A DNA stretch of 64,000 bases from Anaspis maculata. Lineage: Eukaryota; Arthropoda; Insecta; Coleoptera; Scraptiidae. Below, one piece after another: positions 22,691-32,858 of the stretch. Position numbers and translations under genes: made by a program. The stretch covers positions 5,075,253-5,139,252 of the forward strand of contig OX421965.1 of assembly GCA_949128115.1 (NCBI GenBank), written 5' to 3'. The notes under the pieces are model-generated. The model did no database searches and was not told the DNA's origin. It saw nothing but the letters and a program-made list of their open reading frames with translations. Each line of letters opens with the position of its first letter. The stretch's first letter is position 1.

Positions 22691-24146
22691 GAGCAACTCC
22701 ACTATGGCAAGCAGACAAAGGCATTGTTTGCAGTTAAAGTAAGAAACCTGGGATTAAGCAGTAGTATCCCAGATTTATGTGCAGAGGGGATCTTATTATG
22801 TCAATGAAAAAGTTTCCGCTTCGATCCTCAACAAACTCCTTCTCCGACCTCAGTCCTCCCCACAGACTTCAGGGATAATAGTTGAAAGTTAAAACCGAAA
22901 ACCACACCGTGCGAGACCTTGCACGAGTACTTAACTCGTGGATACTCTCTGGATTAATACCCGATCGGAGACGGCCAACCCACATGCACTGCAAGCAGCT
23001 TATATGCGCTCCCTGCCACCTATCATACAGTAATGTGGTTTCGTAATAAATACGGTACTTAGTTATATTACCCAGACAGTTAAATATAATATGAATGTGC
23101 GGCTTGTACGTGCGGTAATATAAACGATTGTTGAACTATTCAAGATTTTTCTCTAGCTAGCTCCGTGTCGGCGTGAAGTCGTAATATGGGTTTAGCCACA
23201 TTTCTGATGGTCGCTATTTATGATTCAAGTGCTCGGATAAACTGCAATGGTTAATTATTATAACAGTGGAGATACTGGCCGGCGCACTGGCGGCATCTGG
23301 AGTACAATGCTGGCGACTTGTTGACACAACTGCAGTGATTGCATAGCATCCTAGGTGGCGCTATAGCCCGCGCGAATTAACCTTTGCAACTCACACACAT
23401 ATTTTAGTTACAAGACACTCACACTTAGTCCTGTCCCTAGCAGTGCTTCTGTAGGAAAAACGATGTAATCAATTTTTTTTTTTGGAATCGTTAGAGGGTC
23501 ATCCCAGGACAAATAATCACTCGGGTGCTTTCGCGATTTCTGGTACATTTTCCAGCAATATAGCATCAAAGTTGGCGGCTGGTCAATTCTTCAGTCCGCT
23601 GATATTTCTTTGAGTTTTCGCGATTTTCTTCAAATAAAAGTACTGATCTACCCAACAAACAATTGTGGATCGAATGGTGCTGTCAGATATTTTACAAACT
23701 TGAAGTCAAAAGCTCGCTGTCTAAATCGCCTACTCAAATCAATTGTCAATATAGCTAAATTCTCAAAAATTAAGATGGTGGCGGCGAACTCAAATAAAAA
23801 TGTGTCGTATGTCGAAACTTTTTTTTGGTTCCTGAACTTTGTAAAGAACGACATTGATGGTGGGTTCTGGAAGATTCAGCTTTCCTTTGCAATTTGGGAC
23901 TAGATTCACTTGATTCGCACATATGTGAAAATATAGTGAATTAAAGGAAGGTCCACATGTCATTTTCTCCAAATTCACAATAAATCGACAGTTTCAAAAC
24001 CTCCCGCAAATCCTTATTTCTGAAGCAATTTCTACACATTTGGTGGTAATCGTAAGCTGTGTGCATTGGCTACAAATACAGTGTAGGTGCATGGCCAAAG
24101 TTTCAAAATTTCAGATGATAGATGACGTAAATGGTGGTGGTGCGCA

Positions 24147-24817
24147 TGAGCGCCCGGAGGGGGGGGCAAGGGGGGGCACTTGCCCTCCCCTGGCTCCCTT
24201 CCTGGCTCCGGAGCAGCTGAATAAATTGTTCCTCACGAAAAAAATTTTTTTTTCGAGAAAGGAAAAAAAAAATTCATTTTCGAAAGAGAAAACTTTGAGA
24301 AGGTAATTTACATTTTCTTGAATTGTTAGAGCAATTTGAAATTTCATTAGGCTTCTACCTAAATTAGATAGCTACCCGTAAAGTCATAAAATAGGTAGAT
24401 AGGTAGGTAGGTAGGTAACGATCTGCAATTTGTGCATTCCAGCTACCAGCTCCACTGCCCAATATAGGATGAAATGATTATGTAATTTTTTCCGTTTGGT
24501 ATAAACACTGTAAAGAGCTTTGGATTAAAAGCAGTTTATTATCAAAACATTTCTAAGAACTAATAAGCCACTAAAAAGCTGCAGACTGGTGGGGGCAGAG
24601 GGCTGTCGCTGTGCCGCAGCGCTGCTTGCTCTACACTTGGTTATTCAGTTATCCAGTAATTCAGTCGTCGTTATTATCACCATTATTATTATTATTCGAA
24701 AAAAAATTTCTTAGCGGCGCTAATCTAAAGGACTTCGCAAATTAGGCCAGGTAGGTATGTGACGTTCTGTAACTAAAGCTATTTGCCCCCCCCTGACAAA
24801 AATCCTGCGGGCGCCCA
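24147..24817. mobile_element. GC-tipped TIR element inserted in the left arm
   Basis: The ends are TGAGCGCCCGGA and, inverted, TGGGCGCCCGCA, with G- and C-runs just inside. The direct repeat TGGTGGTGCGCA flanks it (left 24135-24146, right 24818-24829). The true duplication may be shorter because GGT repeats extend it. The intact right arm (near 47885-47905) shows the empty site. The interior is A-rich with a (GGTA)n microsatellite near 24390-24416 and no transposase frame. The superfamily is uncertain. Confidence 0.8.
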
Positions 24818-26861
24818 TGGTGGTGCGCAAGTCAAATATCGACTATCCTACTTTTTTGTTCTCACATGTTCTAAACGGAATTTCTGCAAATGGTTGGCTC
24901 AATGGTCAATTGAATGAACACGCAACGGGAGTCGAATGTTGAAAGAGTCGAAATGTAAAATTTTCAAATAGACGACTTTACTTCTTTGGAGAAAATAAAA
25001 CGGTTCTATCGTGAATTTCAACTACGATTGGTTTAAGGTGGTTGAGATAAAAATACAGGGCTCAAACAATGCACATAATATGACAGAAAAACAATTATTG
25101 TAGCAATGCCATTGATGAGGATTTTACTTATATCTGCCTCTCCCGCTAACTAAACCCAAAGAAACGTTCCGAACATTTCAGGGGAAAAAATCGTGGTGAT
25201 ATGACTGGAATTTATTTCAGCAACTTGTTGACTGCAACTATTTGACTGGATTTTTATTTCACCAATTCCTGGTGATATTTGTATTGTTTGGCCCGCAGAG
25301 AATATTTGATTTGTATGACTAGTTTGCCCCCCACAGAAGACGAAAGATGTCTCATCGATTGCTTGTAGAATAATTTTGGGACTAGATATTAATTTTTAAG
25401 GATAAAGCTCCTCGGTCCACTTTGATAATGCTGGGCCTAGAGGGTCACTTGAAATAAACGAATCCATGTCAAAATGGATGTTCTCACATGTTCTAAATAG
25501 AGCTTCTGTAAACGGTTGACTTAATGGTCAGCTGAATAAGCACGCAACAAAAGCCAAGTGTTACGAGAGTCAAAGTGTAAAAATTTGAAATAGACAACTT
25601 TACTTCTTTGGGAAAAATCGAACGGTTTTATTGTGAATTCCAGTTACAATTGGTCTAACGTGCTTGAGATGAAAGTACAGAGATCAAACTTGTCTAAATT
25701 TGCTAGTCACTTGTCCCAAATCTTCAGACCCAACATCTGTGTTTGGCAATGACAAAATGGTGTCTTCAACATAACAGTGACAGCGTTCATCTGTTCAAAT
25801 TAATGAGGACCAAGTACCTGATGCAAGGTAGGTATTTGCATTGGCCATATTTTCGTGAAAGTACCTACGTCCTGTATATACCTTATGTTCAATAAAAAAT
25901 TCGATAAGGGGCGGCTGTGGAGAGTAAAACGTATGTGCGTGACTTGATTCATACTTACAAAATTCGAAAGAAATGTCATTGAGTCTTCAATTCTGAATTT
26001 GAATTTGAAAAATATTGCTTTCACGTCCGAACATAAAATATTCATGATCGAGTCGTATTTCCGTAATGGAATTCTTCAAAATGGACAATGGGTTTATTAG
26101 CCCAGGAATTTTAGGCGAAAAATCGATGAAACCTCAGAAAAAATCGAAAGGAGCTGAATTTTTGCATACAGGCTCACTAAGGGGTCCTGAACATCCCACT
26201 GAAATTCCCAAACTGTCCCATGTGCGCGTCATGTTTTTTTTGTGTGGAAAAGATCTGGTGCACATTCTTCCTGGAAACATCCAGTTTGGCTCGAAAAAAG
26301 TTTAAATTCGGCATACACACTTGATTAAGCGTGCTGAACAACATGTTGAAATTTCAAAACTTTTTATCGTACGTGTCATGAATTTTTAGAGGAAGGGATA
26401 AAATATCTTTTTTCGAAGTAGTCATCGCAGTTGGCGCCGAAAAAAACTGAAAATTTGCATAGAGAGCCAGCAGAGTGTGTCGATTGAAATCCTGATTTTC
26501 CCAAACTTTCCTATCCACACATAATGTTTTTTTAAGAGATAGAGCAAAAGGCACATTCCTGCTAAAATCGTTTGTTACAAGGTAAGAAGAGCTGAAAATG
26601 TGTGAGAATTTTCTAGTACTTGTTAAGAACAATACACTGGATTTACTCATTTCTCCGAAATGCGCTTCATGGTTTTATCAGTCGAAAGGTGTTTATACCT
26701 ATTCTTTGCTGGAATCATCCAATCAAGGCTGAAATGAGCCGAGTATTTGCATGTAAGTATGAAAAAGTGCGCTGAATAAAATACTGGAATACCAAATCTT
26801 CCCTACATGCGTTTCATACGTTTTTCTTCATATAGGTGTATTTTGTAGCGGCGGCTGTCAC

Positions 26862-26950
26862 TTCATAGCACAATGGTTGGCGCGTTGGAAATGCAACTGA
26901 TCGTCGTTGCAGGTAGGAGTTCGATTCCCCCTTGGGATTGATTTTTTTTT
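26862..26950 (+). ncRNA. tRNA-like (SINE-head-like) module, left arm
   Basis: An A-box-like TAGCACAATGGTTGGCGCG is followed 30 bases later by a near-perfect B box, GTTCGATTC, in a GGAGTTCGATTCCCCC context. A T-run of 9 or more lies just after it, as in a polymerase III unit. The D-stem and T-stem can form, but the acceptor strands do not pair and the variable arm is long, so it is not a working tRNA gene. It reads toward the palindrome's centre and is mirrored at 30770-30860. Confidence 0.6.
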
Positions 26951-27455
26951 CAATATAATAATCCAAATACATTCAAAGAGGACTGAGAGTGCTGCTTACA
27001 GACTCAGTTGAGTATTCACGCTAAATTGCTGAACAGCTGAACTGTTGAACATAATTCAAAAGTCCATCATCCTCTGAATCTACGGTATGTTCATTAAAAA
27101 CTTCAATAAAGGGAGGCTGTGACGCAGGCCATTCGCAAGGCTGGTCGACGTTATGTTGTACTATAGGTTGCCTCATCCAGTTTATGAGTGACGTCACAAG
27201 ATACCCTCCGGGTACTTGATTTTGGCTGAAACTGATGTCGCTTTTTTCGTTTGACATTTCGGATCTTATTTCGACGGAAATCCACCAAATTTCTGAACTG
27301 GACGAGAAATGGTTGATGTACATTCAACGATTGGTGGTTTTTAGATGAATCGGGCATGCTTTTATCCACCAAAACACAATTTGAACCGCCGAACTGTCAA
27401 GACCAAAAACAAGGCGATAACGTTATCACGAGGTGAAGCGGACCGCGCATCTGTC

Positions 27456-27537
27456 ACCGGGTAGCTCATTGGTTAAGAATCTGACTTTCAACAGGAAGGT
27501 AGTGGGATCGAACCGCAGCCGTGCCGAACTTTTTTTT
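27456..27537 (+). ncRNA. tRNA-like module in the left arm of the 27083-28130 MITE
   Basis: GGTAGCTCATTGGTTAAGAA reads as a D-arm/A box, CTGACTTTCAACAGG as a possible anticodon arm, and GTGGGATCGAACC as a degenerate B box. A run of eight T follows. The T-stem has mismatches and no acceptor stem forms. It differs in sequence from the module in the surrounding element. Confidence 0.5.
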
Positions 27538-27654
27538 CTTCAAAAACGCCCAAATTGTGATTTTTAAAATTAAATATGAGTTGGGCAACACTAATTTGAA
27601 CTTTGTTTTCTCTTTCTAATTTTTAAAATCACAATTTGGGCGTTTTTGAAGAAA

Positions 27655-27736
27655 AAAAAGTTCGGCACGGCTGCGGTTCGATCCCACTACCTTCCTGTTG
27701 AAAGTCAGGTTCTTAACCAATGAGCTACCCGGTGAC
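27655..27736 (-). ncRNA. tRNA-like module in the right arm of the 27083-28130 MITE
   Basis: Mirror copy of 27456-27537, read on the minus strand toward the centre. In this copy the D-arm ends GAACC instead of GAATC, giving a better CCTG/CAGG anticodon stem. The T-run lies on the inner side as A-rich plus-strand sequence near 27652-27659. Confidence 0.5.
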
Positions 27737-28383
27737 AGATGCGCGGTTCGCTTCACCTCGTGATAACGTTATCGCCTTGTTTTTGGTCTTGACAGTTCGG
27801 CGGTTCAAATTGTGTTTTGGTGGATAAAAGCATGCCCGATTCATCTAAAAACCACCAATCGTTGAATGTACATCAACCATTTCTCGTCCAGTTCAGAAAT
27901 TTGGTCGATTTCCGTCGAAATAAGATCCGAAATGTCAAACGAAAAAAGCGACATCAGTTTCAGCCAAAATCAAGTACCCGGAGGGTATCTTGTGACGTCA
28001 CTCATAAACTGGATGAGGCAACCTATAGTACAACATAACGTCGACCAGCCTTGGGCCATTCGATCCGAAAACGGCCAGGTTGTCATCGGTCCACGGCCTC
28101 CCATTATTGAATTTTTTAATGAACATACTGTATAAACCATCGATACATCAGATTTATCAAGGTGGTAAACATCTGCTTCCTGCTAAAAATTAAATCCTAA
28201 TTTTGATGGGTTCTGGTAATCCGTGCATACGAAGTGGGATTAAAGGGAAGAAATACAGGACATAATCAACAGTATGTATATATTTTAACAAAAGAGGTTA
28301 CAAACAAAATGAATAGGTACAAAGCAAAAATGTAATCAGTGTAACAGTTTCTTACTGCAAAAAAAAAAACAAAATAGGGAATT

Positions 28384-29608
28384 CAGGGTGATTCACCACC
28401 AAATGGACATAGCTTAAGGATAGGTCCAGTTTTTCCAGGCGAACCTGGATCTGGTTTTGAAATTTTTCTAACGCTGTTCGTTTCGAAGCTACAGGGTGAT
28501 TCATGTATTTCGTAGCATTTTTTGACAAGCCATAACTTTAGAACAACCCAACTGATTGGTTTGAAATTTCATGGGTTTATTCTTCTATTAATATCTGACA
28601 CATCACTTTATCAAAGAGTTGAAAATTTCCAGGGCCGGCCTTGAAAAAAAATTTCAAAGCTTTTTTTGAAAAAAGACACTCTGTATGTATATTATTCAAA
28701 ATTCATTTTCATATTCAAAAACTACATGAAACATGCTATCAATATCGCAAAAAAAATTGCTTGGCACCATCAAGCTGTCAAAAGAAAATTGATGATCCTG
28801 ATGATTTTTGAGGTTAGGATTTTTTGTAAATTAATATTTTTCAAATATTCACAAATGATTTATTATGGCTTCAAATTTCAGCCGTTTCTTCATGAAAGTA
28901 AAAATGACATTTTTCTCGTTTTCTCAGTAGTAACAAAAACTTTCAGCCGAATTTTCAAAAAATTATTGTCACGTCCCTCAGCTCTACTTCTATCTCAATT
29001 TGAGCTGAAATTGAGGAACGTATCAAAATTTTTTTGAAAATTCTGATAAATTTTTTTGTTATTTCTGAGAAAACGAGAAAAATGTCATTTTCATTTTTCT
29101 GACGAAACGGCTAAAATTCAGGGCCATAATAGATCATTTGCAAATATTTAAAAATATTAATTTATAAAAAATTCTAACCTCAAAAATCATCACGATTGTC
29201 AAAATTTTCTTGACAGCTCAATGGTGCCAAGCAATTTTTTTAGCGTTATTATTAGCATGTTTGATGTAGTTTCCGAATTTGAAAATGAAATTCGGAAAAT
29301 AAGCATACAGAATGTATTTTTTTGAAAAAAGCTTTGAAGTTTTTTTTTACAAGGCCGGACCTGGAAACTTCAAACTGTCTAATAGGGCGATGTGTCAGAT
29401 ATCAATAGAAGAATCAACCCACAAAATTTTAATCCAATCTATTCGGTCGTTCGGAGATACGGCTTGTCAAAAAATTCGACAAAATACATGAAACACCCTG
29501 TAACTTCGAAACAAACAGTGTTAGAAAAATTTCAAAGCCAGATCCTGGTTCGCCTGGTAAAACTGGACCTACCCTTAGGCTATGTTCACTTGGTGGTGAA
29601 TCACCCTG
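28384..29608. mobile_element. CAGGGTG-ended palindrome, copy 1
   Basis: Both ends read CAGGGTGATTCACCACCAA in inverted orientation (the right copy has GATTCACCACCAAGT). The right side has TA; the left flank has TT, probably mutated. A second, internal pair (CAGGGTGATTCATGTATTTC) sits exactly 108 bases inside each end, at 28492 and 29500. The arms meet near 28990. The same family is present at 41274-45988. No coding capacity is seen. Confidence 0.8.
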
Positions 29609-29819
29609 TATAGTCAAGTATCATTTACATAGACCTTAACCGTAACAATAACAGCAACGCTAATTTTAGTGTTGAAGTTTGGACTGGAACATTTCATCTA
29701 CTGTCGTGAGGCCGTGAACACATCGAAAGCAGGTTATCGGCGCCAAGACCGGAAACCAGCAACCTGTCTATGAACTTCTACACCAAGGTTAGCGTTGCTG
29801 TTACTATCACGACTATCTT

Positions 29820-30643
29820 TTATCCAGTGGAGTGATAGAGTCCGCAAGTGAAGATTCACTCCCACTACCTTCAATGCTTGTTGGTGAAGCTATCGTTCCT
29901 ACTGGAAGCCTGCCACGGCAAAATCATCTCTCAGCAAGAGGAAAGGTGTCAAGGCGAGTGCCATCTAGGTGCTACCAGTATTAAAGCCGGAAATATATGG
30001 AGCCATGTAAGAGTCCTAATGATACACTGGAGCCAGCCAGGAAACTCTTTGGAAGGCAGATTAACCTAGAGCACGTTACAGGAACCAAAGACAAGCAGAA
30101 TAAAGTCAAACAGGTATTCAGTTAAACAGGAAAAAATGAGTCCCCAGAGAAAAGAGTTCAGCAGAAGTGTTATCTTCTTGATCAACCAAAGAGAATGAAG
30201 ATTGCTGATGTTCGATAAGCAGCAAAAGTAAATCCGTTGTTTGCTTTCGACAGTCTAGAAATAAGATTTGAATAACTAAAGATTTCGAGGAGAGAACAGA
30301 CGGTAAAAGTTTAATCTCGATATGGATGTGTGTTTCCGGTGCAAGAGGCCTCTTGAGGAAGGAGACATCATTCAGGTTACGACAGGTAGGTATAAGAGGT
30401 CTGATAAAGGCTAGTCAAGAACGAGGTGATAGTAACGAGCCATTTGTTGAAGACTGCAAACTTTTGAGACGCATAACTTTTGATATGTTCCCATCAGAAA
30501 AAATTACCTACATGCGAAGGTCTACCATTTTGGAAGATAGTGTAGAGCTCGGTGCTAAGGCGTGCACCAGCAGCACGTATAGCGACGATTCTGCAAGTGC
30601 AAGTTTTTCAAAACAAAATGCTCTCCTGAACCGTTTCACCTAG
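29820..30643 (+). pseudogene. Degenerate coding relic in the loop of 26100-31654
   Basis: Several consecutive protein-like stretches occur in shifting frames. One begins VIESASEDSLPLPSMLVGEA near 29835, another contains EPARKLFGRQINLEHVTG near 30030, and a third begins MDVCFRCKRPLEEGD at 30322, which has a CxxC pair. Stops and frame changes separate them. I do not recognise the family. It may be the decayed gene of the palindromic element itself or of an element that once occupied the loop. Confidence 0.25.
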
Positions 30644-30769
30644 TGAAAAAAGAGTGCCGAAATGGAAATTTATAAGGTGATTTTTTTTATTTGTTCAGCA
30701 ATTTAGCGTGAATACTCAAGTGAGCCTGTAAGCAGAGCTCTTTAAATGTAATTGGATGAATATATATTG

Positions 30770-30860
30770 AAAAAAAAATCAATCCCAAGGGGGAATCGAA
30801 CCCCTGCCTGCAACGACAATCAGTTGCATTTCCAACGCGCCAACCATTGCACTATGGACG
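30770..30860 (-). ncRNA. tRNA-like module, right arm (mirror copy)
   Basis: This is the inverted counterpart of 26862-26950. On the minus strand it has TAGTGCAATGGTTGGCGCG, then GGGGTTCGATTCCCCC (a cleaner T-arm than the left copy), then a T-run (A-run on the plus strand at 30769-30778). The GTGC/GCGC D-stem and the 4-bp T-stem form, but no acceptor stem does. It also reads inward. Confidence 0.6.
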
Positions 30861-31655
30861 GACAGCCGCCGTGTCAAAATACAGCTATATGAAGTTACGT
30901 TATAGGCACATTCCAACTGGTATTTGCCTAAAATTAAGAAAAACGTATGAGGCGCATATAAGGAAGATTTGGTTTTCCAATATTTTGTTCAGCGCACTTT
31001 TTCATACTTACATGCAAATTCTCGGTTCATTTCAGCCTCAATTGGATGATTTCAGCGAAGAGTAGGTATAAACTCGTTTTGACCGATAAAACCATGAAGC
31101 GCATTTCGGAGAAATAAGTAAATCCAGTGTATTGTTCTTAACAAGTACTAGAAAATTCTCGCAAATTTTCAGCTCTTCTCAGCTTGTAACAAACGATTTT
31201 AGCAGGAATGTGCCTTTTGCTCTCTCTCTCAAGAAAACATGAAGTTTGAATGGGAAAGTTTGGGAAAATCAGGATTTTAATCGACACACTCTGCTGGCTC
31301 TCTATGCAAATTTTCAGTCTTTTTCGGCGCCAACTGCGATGTCTACTGCGAAAAGAGGTATTTTACCCCTTCCTCTGAAAAGTCATGACACGTGCAATAA
31401 AAAGTTTTGAAATTTCAACATGTTGTTCAGCCCTCTTAATCAAGTGTGGATGCCAAATTCCAACTTTCTTCGAGCCAAACTGGATGTTTCCAGCAAGAAT
31501 GTGCACCAGATCTTTTCCACTAAAAAAAACCATGACGCGCACATGGGACAGTTTGGGAATTTCAGTGGGATGTTCAGGACCCCTCAGTGAGCCTGTATGC
31601 AAAAATTCAGCTCCTTTCGATTTTTTCTGAGGTTAAAACCTAAAATTCCTGGGCT

Positions 31656-32662
31656 ATATAGTGCTCAAGCTTGCATGGTGGAATTTTGGCAAAATTTCCC
31701 AGACTTTGTTTTCCTGGAAAATGACTTTTTCACGAAGATCCAAAGGACAGTTGATTTGTTCCGGCAAACTGGTAGCATAAATCGAAAAAAGGAAAGCGGC
31801 CGGCCCACAGCACGTACGCAGGAAGCCACCGCCGATGTGCAAGAACGCTTGTTGAACGAACCAACAAAATCATTGCGTCGACTCACTCGGTTGCGGTCTT
31901 GGTTTATCACTTGGCACTTGTCAGAAAATTGCAAGAAAAGATCTTCATCTGACACCGTACAAAATGCAGAAATTCCACGAACTGCTCCCTCCTGACCATG
32001 CTAGACGCGTCGCATACTGCCAATGGTTCAGTGAACATCTGATGAACGACGATTTGTTGGATTTGACCTTTTTTTCGGACGAATCCTGGTATCACCTTTC
32101 TGGCTACGTTAACTCGCAGACAATGAGATATTGGAGCGCTGAGAGCCCCCATGTTTTTCGCGAGGCTCCACTACATCCAGAAAAAGTTCGCATTTTTGTT
32201 GCGGTGTCACGACGGAGGAACATCGGACCTGTATTTTTCGACTTCACAGTTAATGGTCAGCGGTACAGAGACAATATCCTCCAAGTAGTCTTCAACCAAC
32301 TGCACGATGACGAACTGCAAAGAGGCTACTTCCAGCAGGACGGGGCCAGAGCTCACACCGCTCATGAAACGATTCAATTTATTCGACAGTTTTTTGATGA
32401 ACGGGTCATCAGTTTGAACTGCAGGCCGGAATTTCCTCCGCGGTCCCCGGATTCAACCCCACTAGACTATTTCGTTTTTCCTCATCTGAAAAACACCATA
32501 TTCAAGACACCTGTACAAAACCTTGAACAGCTGAGGGAACGTATTACTCAAGAAATCGGTAACATCACTCCTCAAATCCTTCAGAATACGTTTGAGAACA
32601 TGAAACGACGAGTCCAGTTGTGTTTGCGAGAAAATGGGGGTCATTTCCAGCAATTTTTGTAG
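31656..32662 (+). pseudogene. Mariner-family transposase, C-terminal part (split gene)
   Basis: The DDE transposase cuts and joins the element's ends in the nucleus. The likely start lies at 26066 on the far side of the inserted palindrome, where a few codons (MEFFKMDNGF) remain. After the insert, the helix-turn-helix part is readable at 31681-31880 (NFPDFVF and SGRPTART motifs), and a frameshift near 31890-31960 leads into the catalytic frame 31964-32662. That 232-codon frame has FFSDES (Asp 39), FQQDGARAHTA (Asp 126) and PLDYF (Asp 168). Forty-one residues lie between the last two aspartates, i.e. DD41D, the spacing I know from rosa-like mariners. It is broken by insertion and frameshift, so not functional here. 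Confidence 0.85.
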
Positions 32663-32858
32663 TCTTGAACACTTCCCTGTTTGTTTTGACGTTTGAGTTT
32701 TCAATTAATTAACCTAAAAATTATCGCTGACTTGACAGTTTTGACGTTTCATTTTAGTTGTATGATTATGAATCATGAATCCGAATCAAGTAACGGAAAT
32801 ACGTTTGAACTTCCACAGCCGCCCCTTATTGAATTTTTTAATGAATTCGTACTATAGT

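Larger units (their letters stand above)
21506..23427. other. Intergenic between palindromes
   Basis: No gene is supported. It holds the GATCTCGA tract at 21610-21745, a CT-rich then GA-rich segment at about 22550-22690, and otherwise unassigned sequence. The word GGCGCTATAG near 23356 is not part of any element I can delimit. Confidence 0.4.
27083..28130. mobile_element. Mariner-related palindromic MITE inside the 26100-31654 loop
   Basis: Arms of about 500 bases meet near 27595. The tips match the mariner at 25881-32849 (TATGTTCATTAAAAA followed by a TTCAATAA-GGGAGGC stretch), with TA on both sides (27081-27082, 28131-28132). Mirrored frames of up to 100 codons in the two arms (shared MYINHFSSSSEIW start) are arm symmetry. 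The likely history is mobilisation by the DD41D transposase of the kind found next to it. Confidence 0.8.
26100..31654. mobile_element. Palindromic element, GCCCAGG-ended, inserted in the mariner
   Basis: GCCCAGGAATTTTAGG ends in inverted orientation border TA pairs (26098-26099, 31655-31656). The arms are about 26100-27040 and 30697-31654, with good inverted homology that includes a tRNA-like module in each. The loop (27041-30696) received the 27083-28130 palindrome and the 28384-29608 palindrome and otherwise holds degenerate coding sequence. It belongs to the same family as 19257-21505. Confidence 0.8.
25881..32849 (+). mobile_element. Mariner-type element (DD41D), interrupted by a 5.5-kb palindrome
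   Basis: The terminal inverted repeats match over about 40 bases. The shared core is TTCGATAAGGGGCGGCTGTG at the left and, inverted, TTCAATAAGGGGCGGCTGTG at the right. TA flanks lie at 25879-25880 and 32850-32851. Removing the inserted palindrome 26100-31654 leaves about 1.4 kb, the normal size of a mariner. It landed at a TA inside the inner part of the outer palindrome. The same TIR consensus ends the 27083-28130 palindrome, which is therefore a likely non-autonomous relative. Confidence 0.85.

Noticed and set aside
26862..26940. A genuine tRNA gene
   Set aside because: A and B boxes and T-run are present, but acceptor strands do not pair and the variable region is abnormal; kept only as a tRNA-like module.
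27021..28135. Two frames with nearly the same protein on opposite strands
   Set aside because: They are the two arms of the 27083-28130 palindrome; the same stretch read twice does not indicate a gene, and no domain is visible.
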